A stretch of DNA of 34,036 bases from an uncultured Woeseiaceae bacterium (lineage in GTDB: Bacteria; Pseudomonadota; Gammaproteobacteria; Steroidobacterales; Woeseiaceae), in contig CAJQPL010000028.1 of the NCBI GenBank assembly GCA_905480215.1, positions 1-34,036 of the forward strand, written 5' to 3'. Each line of letters opens with the position of its first letter. Position 1 is the stretch's first letter. The notes under the pieces were generated by a model, which was not told the origin of the DNA, did no database searches, and saw only the letters and a list, made by a program, of their open reading frames with translations. Both the position numbers and the translations under genes were made by a program. Of this stretch, positions 24,144 to 33,737 are shown piece after piece.

Positions 24144-25313
24144 TTAGATTGGGTTGCGAACCGTATCGTGAATGTGGATCGCATGTGTTGCTTCCATTAC
24201 CAATCCATAGCTGATGCGATCATAGGTTTTGAACACCATAATCGTACCGGCTTCTTCATCCGGAAGTCGAACCTTACCGCCGCGGAAGCGATCTTCAATT
24301 TCCTCACCTGACTGGAAAACAGAGAGAACATCACCGACCGACAAACCGTTGCTCGATCCACGGTTCATTACCACGACCTGATACTGGCCGATCTGCGTTA
24401 CGCCGCCAACGACTGAAATAATACGACCATTAATATTGTTGCTAGGCGTTCGTGGGAAAAAGTTCAGAGGGACGTCAACTGCAGCTGGCAGCAGACGATC
24501 GCCCATAACGGCTTCCTGCGTTGATTTCGTCAGCGCTATGGTTGCTGGATCGCCAGTGCGGCGCAGGCTGGCTTCCCCAATCAGGATGCCGTGATAGCCG
24601 ATCATGCGATTATCGTCCGGGTCTACCAGAGGATCACCGACGTGAACAACGTTATAGCGTGTGCTCGGCTGGTCACCCCCGACACCGCGCACGTAGACTT
24701 CATTGCCCGCTGACGCAATCAAATGATCGCCACGGGTGTCTAGTAAGTACGGTAGTGAATCGGCCTGGCTCTTCTCAAGCACCACACCGGAGCTCAAGAA
24801 TGAAGCGACGGATTCATAAGAAATGCTGGTCACTGCCTGCGATAGCGGTGTGACGCGCGCTTGCGGTGACATGCGATAGGTTGAAGCCCGCACGTTCGTA
24901 ATGCGCGCTTGACCATCGATGTATACCAAGCCAAGAACGTCACCCGGGTATATAAGGTGTGGGTTCTCAATTTCAGGATTGACATACCAGATCTCCGGCC
25001 AATACCAAGGATCCTTTAGGAACATTGCGGATATGTCCCACAAAGTGTCACCGACCTGAACGACATATTCGTTTGGGTGTCCATCTGCCAGCGGCACAGG
25101 ATCGCTTACGCGTTCGAGTACCGGCTCATATGGAGCAGCGGTATCATTTGAACCGTAGTCGGTTTGCGACTGAGTGGTCGATGTAGTGGAAACGGAGCTA
25201 TCAGGATCGTAGCTGTTAGCGGATGGATTGGATCCGCATCCGATCAGGGTGGCAGCTAACGTGACCGCAGTCAGCCGGAGGCTAGTATTCAGGCAATTCT
25301 TGCTGAGAGACAT
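24144..25313 (-). CDS. LysM-domain lipoprotein
   Basis: A 390-residue protein from the chosen ATG at 25313. The N-terminus is a lipoprotein signal with lipobox LIGC (Cys26), followed by a Ser/Thr-rich linker. A LysM domain near 80-128 (EYVVQVGDTLWDISAMFLKDP and the NPEIENPHLIYPGDVLGL stretch in pieces) should bind peptidoglycan glycan. The remaining 250 residues form a beta-rich part with the segments VYVRGVG, MNRGSSNGLSVGDVLSVF and GTIMVFKTYDRISYGLV, which is conserved in LysM proteins found beside dprA and def. Upstream in-frame starts at 25331 (ATG) and 25352 (TTG) would only place extra residues before the signal peptide. Divergent from def. Role in cell wall maintenance is inferred. Confidence 0.88.
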   Translation of the reverse strand: MSLSKNCLNTSLRLTAVTLAATLIGCGSNPSANSYDPDSSVSTTSTTQSQTDYGSNDTAAPYEPVLERVSDPVPLADGHPNEYVVQVGDTLWDISAMFLKDPWYWPEIWYVNPEIENPHLIYPGDVLGLVYIDGQARITNVRASTYRMSPQARVTPLSQAVTSISYESVASFLSSGVVLEKSQADSLPYLLDTRGDHLIASAGNEVYVRGVGGDQPSTRYNVVHVGDPLVDPDDNRMIGYHGILIGEASLRRTGDPATIALTKSTQEAVMGDRLLPAAVDVPLNFFPRTPSNNINGRIISVVGGVTQIGQYQVVVMNRGSSNGLSVGDVLSVFQSGEEIEDRFRGGKVRLPDEEAGTIMVFKTYDRISYGLVMEATHAIHIHDTVRNPI

Positions 25314-25592
25314 GATTTGCGGTTGCTCCATACAAATAGGTTTGGGCCTCAATTAGCGAGGCATTGCTATACTATGTCGTTCCGGGGCTGCCGAGGCTGC
25401 TGTACGTCACATTTCCGGCCCCAAAAGTGTCCGAAAGGGCCTGTTTAACGCGGCATTGTCTGACATCTTATTCAATAAAGTCAAACGTTTAGGTCGCTTA
25501 CTGGGTGTTTCACGCGAAATATTGCTTGATTCATTATGTTTCACCGGGTTGATTATGACCCAATTGAGAGCCGATTGGCTTATGTTTAAACG
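25314..25592. other. Intergenic region between the LysM gene and def
   Basis: About 280 bases shared as the upstream region of two divergent genes. I see a TATACT-like box at 25368-25373 without a matching -35, GGCCC/GGGCC arms near 25411-25435, and a 17-codon frame (25536-25589) that ends 3 bases before def and lacks a ribosome site. Nothing is firm enough to call as a separate gene. Confidence 0.4.
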
Positions 25593-26108
25593 ATGGCAAA
25601 ACTGAAGATACTCGAATTCCCGGATCCACGGCTCCGGACCAAGGCAAGCCCGGTTGAGGTTGTTGACGATGACTTGCGCGCGCTAATTGCCGATATGTTC
25701 GAAACCATGTACGCGGCCCCCGGCATTGGCCTCGCGGCGACACAAGTCGATGTGCATAAACGGCTGCTGGTGACGGACATATCTGCGAACAGTGACGCGC
25801 CGTTGGCATTGATCAATCCGGTTATTCTCGAAAAAGACGGTCTCGTTGCTACCGACGAGGGTTGCTTGTCTGTGCCGGGCTTCTATGAAGAAGTCGAGCG
25901 TGCGGAGCAAATAAAGGTGCGATTCCTCGATCGAGATGGCGTTGAAGTGGAGCTGGAAGCAGAGGGTTTGCAGGCTGTTTGCATTCAACATGAAATCGAC
26001 CATCTCGATGGCAAACTTTTTGTTGACTACATTTCGGAGGCAAAGCGGCAGCGTATTCGCAAGAAATTGCTCAAAGAACAACGCCAGCTGACCGCGGAAG
26101 CCACCTAG
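25593..26108 (+). CDS. def: Peptide deformylase
   Basis: A 171-residue metalloenzyme that removes the formyl group from the N-terminal methionine of new proteins. The three motifs are GIGLAATQ (44-51), EGCLSVPG (89-96) and HEIDHLDG (133-140), giving metal ligands Cys91, His133 and His137 and catalytic Glu134; the length is that of type I enzymes. ATG at 25593 with no clear Shine-Dalgarno site. It is followed after 10 bases by fmt, the enzyme that adds the formyl group to initiator tRNA, the usual def-fmt-rsmB order. Confidence 0.96.
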   Translation: MAKLKILEFPDPRLRTKASPVEVVDDDLRALIADMFETMYAAPGIGLAATQVDVHKRLLVTDISANSDAPLALINPVILEKDGLVATDEGCLSVPGFYEEVERAEQIKVRFLDRDGVEVELEAEGLQAVCIQHEIDHLDGKLFVDYISEAKRQRIRKKLLKEQRQLTAEAT

Positions 26109-26118
26109 GCATTTAACC

Positions 26119-27039
26119 GTGAGTGACCCACGCATTATTTTTTCCGGAACGCCGGCGTTTGCGCTTGCGTCACTGCGGGCATTGGTGGAGGCGGGACTCG
26201 TGCCGATTGCCGTCTATACACAACCGGATCGACCTGCCGGTCGTGGGCGTCAAATGACCGCGAGCGTCGTCAAAAAATTCGCCTGCGAAGCAGGCATCCC
26301 GGTTCTGCAACCGCAGACATTGCAGAGCGCGGAGGTAGTCAGGGAATTTGCATCGCTTAAGCCAGACATAATGATCGTGGCCGCTTACGGTTTGATCCTG
26401 CCGCAAAATATTCTTGATGTTCCGACTCACGGTTGCCTGAACGTTCATGCATCGGTGTTGCCGCGCTGGCGTGGAGCAGCGCCAATACAAGCGGCGATCC
26501 TGGCGAACGATGCAAGCACCGGTGTGAGCCTCATGCGAATGAACGCCGGTCTTGATTGTGGTCCGGTGTATTCAACTCGCAGTGTTGCTATCTCCATGAC
26601 CGAGAGTGCAGGAGAGTTACATGATCGGCTTGCGGAGCTGGGTGGTGAGCTACTGGTCAGTGATTTGGGCCGCATTATTGATGGTTCGCTGCAGCCGGTT
26701 GATCAGGATGATAACGCGGCAAGTTACGCGCATAAAATTAAGAAACAGGATGCTGAAATTGATTGGGCGAAACCTGCCGACGCGTTGCAACGCCATATCA
26801 GGGCATACAATCCGGCTCCAGGCGCTTATTTCTTTTCTAAAAATTCCGAGCGTGTAAAGGTCTGGCGGGCAGAATATGTTGCCGGCGTGAATGCAGCCGT
26901 GGGCACGTTTGTGAAGTACGACAAAGACGGCATCGTTGTCGCCTGCGGCCGCGATGGTCTGCGCCTCAAGGAACTGCAATTGGCCGGCAAGCGTCGTGCG
27001 CTGGCGCATGAGTTTGTTTCGCAGATTGATCTTCGCTGA
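26119..27039 (+). CDS. fmt: Methionyl-tRNA formyltransferase
   Basis: A 306-residue enzyme that formylates Met-tRNAi with 10-formyl-THF. The N-terminal domain has FSGTPAFALASLRAL (8-22) and the loop PDRPAGRGR (36-44); the catalytic residues are Asn108 and His110 in LNVHASVLPRWRGAAPIQ and Asp146 in AGLDCGP. The C-terminal domain from about 205 begins KIKKQDAEIDWAKPA, typical of Fmt. The start is GTG at 26119, where the encoded SDPRIIFSGTP fits the family N-terminus. Its TGA stop overlaps the rsmB ATG by one base (TGATG), so the genes are translationally linked. Confidence 0.95.
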   Translation: MSDPRIIFSGTPAFALASLRALVEAGLVPIAVYTQPDRPAGRGRQMTASVVKKFACEAGIPVLQPQTLQSAEVVREFASLKPDIMIVAAYGLILPQNILDVPTHGCLNVHASVLPRWRGAAPIQAAILANDASTGVSLMRMNAGLDCGPVYSTRSVAISMTESAGELHDRLAELGGELLVSDLGRIIDGSLQPVDQDDNAASYAHKIKKQDAEIDWAKPADALQRHIRAYNPAPGAYFFSKNSERVKVWRAEYVAGVNAAVGTFVKYDKDGIVVACGRDGLRLKELQLAGKRRALAHEFVSQIDLR

Positions 27040-28382
27040 TGAAGTCAACGGGCGCTAAAGTCAGGGCAGTCGCTGCCGAGATTGTCGACGCCGTTGTCAA
27101 TGGCGGTCGGTCACTGGACGCTGTGATTCGGGACAACGAAACTCGCCTGCCGGTTAGCGAGCGCGCACTATTGCGCATGCTTTGCTTCGGCACTTTGCGT
27201 CAGCACTGGAGACTGCAGAGCTGGATCGCGCAGCTCGTCAGCAAGCCGCTGCGCAAACGAGATAGCGTAATTAATTCGCTATTGGCTATCGGCTTGTATC
27301 AGATCGCTGAGATGCGAATTCCAGATCACGCGGTTGTGTCAGAGACGGTTCAGGCCACACGCACACTAAAGCGCCCGAAAATGGCTGGCTTGGTGAATGC
27401 GTGTTTGCGTCGCTTCACTCGCGACAATTTAGCGGCGAGCGAAGCAGCAGATATCGAGGCGCAATGGAACCATCCATCCTGGTTGATCGATACGATTCGA
27501 ACAGACTGGCCTGATGACTGGCAGAAAATTCTGAGTGCTAATGACGAGCGCGCGCCAATGTGGCTTCGTGTCAATTCATTGCGAGCCAGCCGCGACGGCT
27601 ATCTACTAAGACTGCGCGAGGCGGGGTTGCAGGCAGAGGGGATCGAGGCCATTCCAGATGCGATTCGATTGCACGAACCGCAGCCGGTGGCCGAGCTGCC
27701 TGGCTTTGCAGACGGTGATGCGTCGGTGCAGGATGCGGCCGCGCAAATTGCAGCGCGGTGGTTGTTGCGGGATATCGATTCTATTGAGGGTAATTTGCGA
27801 GTCCTCGATGCATGTGCGGCCCCGGGCGGTAAAGCCGGGCATTTGCTTGAAATTGGCGGCGATAGGATGTCGTTGCTGGCGCTGGACAAGGACGAGTCCC
27901 GCCTTGCCAGTATCGATGAAAATCTCGACAGAATCGGGCGCAGTGCGACCGTTATCAGCGGTGATGCATCGAATCCACAGGAATGGTGGGATGGAAAGCC
28001 CTTAGATCGCATCCTGCTGGATGCGCCTTGTTCGGCGTCGGGCGTGATCAGGCGCCATCCGGACATCAAGTTGCTGCGACGAGAGAGTGATATCGGCCGG
28101 CTCAAGAACCTGCAGCTGTCGCTTTTGAAGGCGCTTTGGGCGCTGCTTTTACCTGGGGGCAGCCTGCTTTACGCAACCTGTTCGGTGCTTGCGGCAGAAA
28201 ATGACGAAGTGATCGGGCGCTTTCTTGAAGAGCAGAAGGATGCTGTTGAGAACGAGTTGTTGCCAAATAACAACATCCACGATCTAATGCGGAGAAAGGC
28301 GTATGGCTATCAGGTCTTGCCGGGAACGGCCGGAATTGACGGTTTTTTCTACGCTGCATTAGATAAGAAGAAGGTTTCCTGA
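27039..28382 (+). CDS. rsmB: 16S rRNA (cytosine-967-C5)-methyltransferase
   Basis: A 447-residue RsmB (Sun/Fmu). The N-terminal 140 residues form a NusB-like RNA-binding domain (SERALLRMLCFGTLRQHWRL in pieces). The SAM site is DACAAPGGKAGHL (257-269); the two cysteines of this family are Cys331 in DAPCSASG and the nucleophile Cys381 in YATCSV. RRHPDIK follows the first cysteine, as in RsmB. The ATG overlaps the end of fmt by one base. Typical length and position after fmt. Nine bases separate it from the DUF4390 gene. Confidence 0.95.
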   Translation: MKSTGAKVRAVAAEIVDAVVNGGRSLDAVIRDNETRLPVSERALLRMLCFGTLRQHWRLQSWIAQLVSKPLRKRDSVINSLLAIGLYQIAEMRIPDHAVVSETVQATRTLKRPKMAGLVNACLRRFTRDNLAASEAADIEAQWNHPSWLIDTIRTDWPDDWQKILSANDERAPMWLRVNSLRASRDGYLLRLREAGLQAEGIEAIPDAIRLHEPQPVAELPGFADGDASVQDAAAQIAARWLLRDIDSIEGNLRVLDACAAPGGKAGHLLEIGGDRMSLLALDKDESRLASIDENLDRIGRSATVISGDASNPQEWWDGKPLDRILLDAPCSASGVIRRHPDIKLLRRESDIGRLKNLQLSLLKALWALLLPGGSLLYATCSVLAAENDEVIGRFLEEQKDAVENELLPNNNIHDLMRRKAYGYQVLPGTAGIDGFFYAALDKKKVS

Positions 28383-28390
28383 AGATACTG

Positions 28391-28993
28391 ATGTTCTGCC
28401 CCATCCCCATTGCACACCTCAAGCCGTTGCCACGCATTGCGTTGTTGCTGATTGCTTTACTCACTCTCGGCACCAGCCTGGCGCAGGAAGGTGTTGAGCG
28501 CGAGGGCTATTTCGAGGTTCGCTCGGCATCGACAGAGTCGGTCAGCGGCGTGCATACGCTGGATGCCCGCTTACAGTTGGTGCTCAGCAGTGAGGGACTG
28601 GCCGCACTGGAAAGCGGCGTGACTTTGACCATCGAAATGCAAATGCAGGTCATACGCGTCAAACGCTTCCTGGTTGATAGCGTCGATGCTGAACTCACCA
28701 TTCGTCACGAGCTCGAATTTCGTCCTTTGAGCCAGCGCTACATCGTTAAGAATCTAAATAGTGGAGATCAGGATTCCTTCGCAACACTCTACTCCGCGTT
28801 GAATAGCCTGGGGCGGGTTCAGGGATTACCCGTAATTGATGATGAATTGCTCGAGCCGGATCGTGAATATCGACTGCGCTTGAGAGCCATGCTTAATACA
28901 CAGCAATACCCGGCACCACTGCGCCTGCTGTTCTTCTGGCGTGGACAGTGGCAGTTACAAAGTGAATGGTATGAATGGTTGTTAGAACGATAA
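28391..28993 (+). CDS. DUF4390 family exported protein
   Basis: A 200-residue protein with an N-terminal hydrophobic signal (about 15-32, [15 protein letters not shown]) and a predicted beta-rich periplasmic part with no known catalytic motif. DUF4390 proteins sit between rsmB and a NtrY-like kinase in many gammaproteobacteria and their role is not known. The C-terminus [17 protein letters not shown] is rich in tryptophan. The gene follows rsmB by 8 bases, and its last 19 bases overlap the kinase gene in another frame, suggesting coupling with the sensor. It might assist the kinase or the membrane; this is inference. Confidence 0.8.
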   Translation: MFCPIPIAHLKPLPRIALLLIALLTLGTSLAQEGVEREGYFEVRSASTESVSGVHTLDARLQLVLSSEGLAALESGVTLTIEMQMQVIRVKRFLVDSVDAELTIRHELEFRPLSQRYIVKNLNSGDQDSFATLYSALNSLGRVQGLPVIDDELLEPDREYRLRLRAMLNTQQYPAPLRLLFFWRGQWQLQSEWYEWLLER

Positions 28994-31209
28994 AGCGCGT
29001 ATTACTTACTCTATTGGCCGTGGCTGGTGTCACGCTCGGTCTCGCCGCGCTTTTCTTACTGACAAATACCGTACAACGATCCGACGACTTTGATCGGCTT
29101 CAAGATATTATTTTGGCGATCAATCTTGTCGGCGGCGTGATTCTTTTTCTAATACTGATCGGCAATCTTTGGCGCCTCTTTCGCGACTATCGGCAAAATA
29201 TTCCTGGTGCAAAACTTAAGGCGCGTATGGTCAGCATGTTCGTTGGGCTTGCCGTGCTGCCGTTGCTGGTGGTGTTTTATTTCTCGACCCAATTTATTAA
29301 TCGTGGCATTGATAGTTGGTTCAATGTGCAGGTTGAGGAGGGCCTTGATAACGCACTGGCGCTAAGTCGCGCTGCGATTGAGTTTCGCAAACGCGAAAAT
29401 CTGCTTGCAACCAATCAAGTTGCGCAACGACTGGCAAGTGTCCCCGATCGTCAGTTGGTGTTTGAGCTGAGGTTGCTGCGGCGCGACAGTGGCGCCAATG
29501 AAATGACAGTTTACGGCGATAACAATCGCGTACTTGCGAGCAGTACCGACAGCGCGGTCGCAATTCTACCTAGAGCTCTGACGGAAGAAGTTACGCTGCA
29601 GATGCAACAGGATCGGCCGTACGTCAGCCTGGAACCATTAAGCACTGGAAGCGCCGCCATTCGTACCGCCGTTTCGTATGTCTATCGTGGTAACCGCTCA
29701 CGTCAATCGCGTATCTTGTTGGCACACTTTCCGGTCGAAGAGCGGCTGGGCAACATGATTAACAGCGTTGAAACATCCTATTCCGAGTATCAGCAGCTGG
29801 TATTTTTCCGTGAAGACCTGAAGGACCTGCTAACACTGACGCTGGCATTCGTATTGCTGCTTAGCTTGTTGGCAGCTATTTACGGTGCATTCGTACTATC
29901 GCGCCGTCTGGTTGCGCCGATTCAGGACCTGGTCGCAGGTACACGCGCGGTGGCAATGGGTGATTTCGATACGCGTTTGCCGACACCAACGCGCGATGAG
30001 ATCGGATTTCTTGTGACTTCCTTTAATGACATGACGCAGCGATTGGCGACAGCCCGTCGTGAGGCGACGCTGAGCCAGGCACTGGTCGAGGCGGAGCGCA
30101 CTAATTTGGAAGTTATCTTGGCACGCCTTTCAACCGGCGTCCTTGCCCTCGAGTCTGACCTAAAGATTCGCACTGCAAATCAGGCAGCGGGTTCAATTCT
30201 TGGCGTCAGACTTGAGAACCGCTCGGGCGAGGCGCTCCGTGATGTAGCGCGAGGGATTCCCCTGCTAGAGCAATTCGTTGACGTTGCTTGTGTGCATCTC
30301 GACGCCGGTGAAACGGAGTGGCGCGAGCAAATCGTCTTGCGCGACGAAGTTGGCCGGCGCGTTCTAACCTGCGCTTGCACGACATTGCCGGGCGATGATG
30401 ACAATGCTGCTGGTTTCGTTATTGTTTTTGACGACATAACCGCGTTGTTGCAGGCGCAACGAGATGCAGCATGGGGCGAGGTGGCTCGTCGTCTGGCACA
30501 CGAAATCAAGAATCCCCTGACGCCAATTCAACTGTCGGCAGAACGCATGCGCCGCAAGTATTTGAACACCATGGATGAAGAGGAGGCGCGGATACTGGAT
30601 CGAGCGACACACACTATTGTTCAGCAGGTTGAGGCCATGAAAGAAATGGTCAACGCATTTAGTGACTACGCGCGTGCGCCGGATATGGATATTAGCCGCT
30701 TCGATCTTGACAAGCTGGCGCATGAGATTGTTGACCTCTATAGGACGCAGGAAAGCAGTGTAAAAATTGTTCTGACCTCTGATCCGACGATGCCGCTGGT
30801 CGAAGGCGATCAGGGACGGGTTAGACAGATTTTGCACAATCTGATTCGAAATGCGGTCGAGGCGCTTGAGGGGTCGAACGATGGGCGCATTGATGTGCAG
30901 ATAGGAGCCGCTGAAATTGATCTGGTCAAAATGGTACAGATTCGCGTTGAGGACAATGGTCCAGGTTTTGAAACCGGCTCGGTTGATCAAGTTTTTGATC
31001 CTTATGTCACGACCAAACCAAAGGGAACCGGGCTCGGACTCGCGATTGTCAAGAAACTGGTGGAAGAACACGTTGGATCTATTCGCGCCGAAAACCGCAG
31101 TGATGGCGGGGCGGTGATAAGCATCCGCCTGCCGCTGAATGAAGCGGCTCGAGAACTAATAATTGCCAAAGTGCCCGGACGCGCCGAAAAACGGAGGGAA
31201 CAAGCATGA
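28975..31209 (+). CDS. NtrY-like sensor histidine kinase
   Basis: A 744-residue membrane kinase. Hydrophobic segments are at about 8-30, 44-66, 86-104 and 286-307; a periplasmic domain of roughly 180 residues lies between the last two. Then follow HAMP (308-360), PAS (about 370-490), the dimerisation/phosphoacceptor segment with His509 in [15 protein letters not shown], and the ATPase domain with the N box LIRNAVEAL (Asn626), DNGPGF (660-665) and GTGLGLA (684-690). All boxes needed for kinase activity are intact. This is the NtrY layout of nitrogen or envelope-linked sensors. The ATG at 28975 lies within the DUF4390 gene; there is no good ribosome site. Its stop overlaps ntrX by 4 bases. Confidence 0.92.
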   Translation: MVVRTIKRVLLTLLAVAGVTLGLAALFLLTNTVQRSDDFDRLQDIILAINLVGGVILFLILIGNLWRLFRDYRQNIPGAKLKARMVSMFVGLAVLPLLVVFYFSTQFINRGIDSWFNVQVEEGLDNALALSRAAIEFRKRENLLATNQVAQRLASVPDRQLVFELRLLRRDSGANEMTVYGDNNRVLASSTDSAVAILPRALTEEVTLQMQQDRPYVSLEPLSTGSAAIRTAVSYVYRGNRSRQSRILLAHFPVEERLGNMINSVETSYSEYQQLVFFREDLKDLLTLTLAFVLLLSLLAAIYGAFVLSRRLVAPIQDLVAGTRAVAMGDFDTRLPTPTRDEIGFLVTSFNDMTQRLATARREATLSQALVEAERTNLEVILARLSTGVLALESDLKIRTANQAAGSILGVRLENRSGEALRDVARGIPLLEQFVDVACVHLDAGETEWREQIVLRDEVGRRVLTCACTTLPGDDDNAAGFVIVFDDITALLQAQRDAAWGEVARRLAHEIKNPLTPIQLSAERMRRKYLNTMDEEEARILDRATHTIVQQVEAMKEMVNAFSDYARAPDMDISRFDLDKLAHEIVDLYRTQESSVKIVLTSDPTMPLVEGDQGRVRQILHNLIRNAVEALEGSNDGRIDVQIGAAEIDLVKMVQIRVEDNGPGFETGSVDQVFDPYVTTKPKGTGLGLAIVKKLVEEHVGSIRAENRSDGGAVISIRLPLNEAARELIIAKVPGRAEKRREQA

Positions 31210-32573
31210 GTAGTCCCAAGATATTAGTTGTTGACGATGAAGAGGATAATCGTGCGTTAATTCAAGACATATTGTCGGATGAGGGCTACGGTGTAACAGT
31301 TGCCGCGAATGCCAGCGAGGCCCGCACGGCACGTGCAGAGCGTACTTTTGATCTGATCCTGCTGGATATATGGATGCCGGACACTGACGGCATTACGTTA
31401 TTGCGTGAGTGGTCGGATGCAGGCGACCTGAGCTGCCCGGTCGTCATCATGTCCGGGCATGGCACGGTCGATACAGCTGTTGAGGCAACTCGCCTGGGTG
31501 CTTTGGATTTCGTCGAAAAACCTTTGTCTCTTGCAAAATTGTTGCGCACAGTAGAGACAGCGCTGGAATCGGCGGGCAAGCAGTCTCGTGCAGCGCGAAA
31601 ACTCTTGCCATCTCTGCTGGCACCGGTTGGGCGCAGCGCATTAATGAAGGCGCTGCGTGAGCGCGTACAGCAATACGCCCGCCATGATGGTTATGTATTG
31701 CTCAGCGGTGAGGCAGGCTCGGGGCGTGGTGCGTTTGCCCGTTACATGCATGGACTAAGCCGGCGCGCTAATGAGCCCCTGAGCAGCCTCATTGCTGCGT
31801 CGATCACCGATAGCAATGCCGAAGAACAATTGCTTGGCAGTGAAAGTAGTGGCGAAGTGACGGTCGGAGCATTCGAGCGTGCCGCGGGGGGCACGCTGGT
31901 CATTGATGAATTGTCGGACCTTAGCAGCGCTGCCCAGAAGATCTTACTCGGGGTGATCGAGGATGGTCGCTTTACGCGAGTTGGCGGAAGTGCACCGGTC
32001 AAGCTGACGGCAAGAATAGTGGCTACGGTCCGTCCCGACTATGAAGCGAAGGTTGAGAGCGGCAAGTTGCGTGACGATCTGGTCGCGGAGCTGGGGGTCC
32101 TGAAACTGTATGTGCCACCTCTGCGTGAGTACTCAGAAGATGTACCGGAGTTGCTGACCTACTATGTCGACAAGCTGGTTGATGCAGAAGGCTTAACCTT
32201 CAGGCGATTTAGTTTTGCGGCGCAAAACCGGCTAAGAAACTATCCCTGGCCGGACAACGTCCGCGAACTAAAGCATCTTGTCAGGCGCTTATTGTTGTCA
32301 GGCAGCGACGCGGACATAGAGCTTGAAGAAGTTGAAGCTGAAGTATCTGCCATGACACCTATTGATGAACCGCTGGTAAAGCAGGATTTACTGGCGCTGC
32401 CATTGCGCGAAGCTAGAGAACATTTCGAACGTTCCTACCTGCAACAACAGTTGGTGTTGTGCGATGGCAAAGTTGGACAATTGGCGAAGCGAGTTGGTAT
32501 GGAAAGAACGCATCTTTATCGCAAACTGCGTTCGCTCGGTGTAGACCTTAAATCAGTCGCCGTCGACGACTAG
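31206..32573 (+). CDS. NtrX-like response regulator with atypical AAA+ domain
   Basis: A 455-residue regulator paired with the NtrY-like kinase (4-base overlap). The receiver (1-125) is intact: Asp10/Asp11, phosphoacceptor Asp54 and Lys105. The central AAA+ domain (about 140-365) keeps the Walker B acidic pair Asp234-Glu235 and WPDNVREL (348-355), but the Walker A reads GEAGSGRG (168-175), with Arg174 in place of the lysine, the GAFTGA loop that contacts sigma-54 is missing (the stretch between LLGSES and [10 protein letters not shown] is shortened), and one of the arginine-finger positions is Glu295. The C-terminal Fis-type helix-turn-helix (420-445, [19 protein letters not shown]) is intact. 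It is therefore likely a DNA-binding regulator that does not drive sigma-54; inference. Its 3' end overlaps the convergent lipoprotein gene by 21 bases. Confidence 0.9.
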   Translation: MSSPKILVVDDEEDNRALIQDILSDEGYGVTVAANASEARTARAERTFDLILLDIWMPDTDGITLLREWSDAGDLSCPVVIMSGHGTVDTAVEATRLGALDFVEKPLSLAKLLRTVETALESAGKQSRAARKLLPSLLAPVGRSALMKALRERVQQYARHDGYVLLSGEAGSGRGAFARYMHGLSRRANEPLSSLIAASITDSNAEEQLLGSESSGEVTVGAFERAAGGTLVIDELSDLSSAAQKILLGVIEDGRFTRVGGSAPVKLTARIVATVRPDYEAKVESGKLRDDLVAELGVLKLYVPPLREYSEDVPELLTYYVDKLVDAEGLTFRRFSFAAQNRLRNYPWPDNVRELKHLVRRLLLSGSDADIELEEVEAEVSAMTPIDEPLVKQDLLALPLREAREHFERSYLQQQLVLCDGKVGQLAKRVGMERTHLYRKLRSLGVDLKSVAVDD

Positions 32574-33737
32574 CTGGTGTTGTTTGAACTCGTCGCGTGC
32601 GGCGGGAAGTAGTTGGCCATCGGGCTGGAAGTGCAGCCCTGGTGTGCCGAAGTCAGCAATGCTCAAGTCGCGGAGCAGATTCAATGCGCGTTGTTCTTTG
32701 TCGATGCTGGGGCCGGCGGGCCGCAGCTGTACAGTTGATACTATTTCTCCGCTAAGGAAGTTTCCGGCGCCGTCCAGTGTGGCAGTCAAAATAGGCGCAA
32801 TGCCCTTGATGCCGGCGACACTGATACCGTAGTAGGTAGCGAAATTGCCAAGACTGTAAGCGATCAGGCGGTTTTTGTAGCGTTCCATGCCACGTACCAC
32901 GTGTGGGCCGTGGCCGATTACAAGATCGGCGCCGGCGTCGACCACACCGCGGGCAAACCAAACAACGTCACCGCGCGGTTCGCCGTAATATTCCTCTTCA
33001 GCGAATGGGATATGGGTGACATCAGCGCCTTCTGCGCCAGCGTGAAATGTAACGATGACGATGTCATGGCTGCGGGCGTATTGCTCAACCGTTGCGAAGG
33101 CGAGATCGTAGTCCAGTGCCAGGTTTGACTCCTGGGTGACCGCGTAAGCGAGAACCGCCACATTCAGACCATTTACTGCAAGGCTTGCGAAATCACCCTC
33201 GCGGCCGCTGTGGTGTATGCCGCGGGCCGCCAATGCCTGCATGCTGCTGGTACGGCCCTCTTCCCGGAAGTCGCGGGCGTGATTGTTGGCCAGGCTTAAG
33301 ACGTCGAAGCCAGCGGCTTTGTAGTGATCCGCGTAACGAGTTGGTGAGCGGAACAAATAACACGCCGCCGGATTGCTGCACTTCTTGCCGGGCTGTCCGC
33401 CATCGAGCAGAACGCCCTCAAGATTCCCAACGCTTATATCCGCTGCGGATATAACATCGGTGACGTCGGCCAGGAAACCGATGCCATCATCATCGGGAAG
33501 GTGATTCTCTGGATAGTCAGTACCCAGCATCATGTCGCCAACGGCGGCGACGCTTAAGCGAAAGCTTGTTTTGTCCTCCGTAGGTTTGGGCGGTATGGGC
33601 CGTGGCGCCACAACGGGTGGCAAGGGCTTTTCCTCAGGTGCTGGTGCGGCGGCAGGCTTGCTTTCCGGTGGTGCGCTTACACAGGCCGCGATCTGCACGA
33701 GCGCTGCGAGAAACACTAGCTTTGCGAGCCTAGTCAC
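32553..33737 (-). CDS. CapA-like metallophosphatase-fold lipoprotein
   Basis: A 394-residue protein with a lipoprotein signal (lipobox IAAC, Cys19) and a Pro/Ala/Lys-rich linker to about 58, then the CapA/PgsA fold: AVGDMMLG (64-71), GNLEG, LANNHARDF, TFHAG and IGHGPHV, which in the family supply the metal-binding His, Asp and Asn. CapA proteins act in poly-gamma-glutamate capsule export or wall anchoring, but many members have unknown roles, and no capBC genes are in the window. Start GTG at 33737, overlapping the end of the SPOR-domain gene by 8 bases. Its 3' end overlaps ntrX by 21 bases. Likely exported and membrane-anchored. Confidence 0.82.
   Translation of the reverse strand: MTRLAKLVFLAALVQIAACVSAPPESKPAAAPAPEEKPLPPVVAPRPIPPKPTEDKTSFRLSVAAVGDMMLGTDYPENHLPDDDGIGFLADVTDVISAADISVGNLEGVLLDGGQPGKKCSNPAACYLFRSPTRYADHYKAAGFDVLSLANNHARDFREEGRTSSMQALAARGIHHSGREGDFASLAVNGLNVAVLAYAVTQESNLALDYDLAFATVEQYARSHDIVIVTFHAGAEGADVTHIPFAEEEYYGEPRGDVVWFARGVVDAGADLVIGHGPHVVRGMERYKNRLIAYSLGNFATYYGISVAGIKGIAPILTATLDGAGNFLSGEIVSTVQLRPAGPSIDKEQRALNLLRDLSIADFGTPGLHFQPDGQLLPAARDEFKQHQLVVDGD

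Noticed and set aside
25536..25589. 17-codon frame ending 3 bases before def.
   Set aside because: No ribosome site, no recognisable leader peptide feature or attenuator hairpin; likely chance.
28102..28473. Long minus-strand open frames over rsmB and ntrY.
   Set aside because: They oppose well-conserved genes with full family motifs and show no family features.
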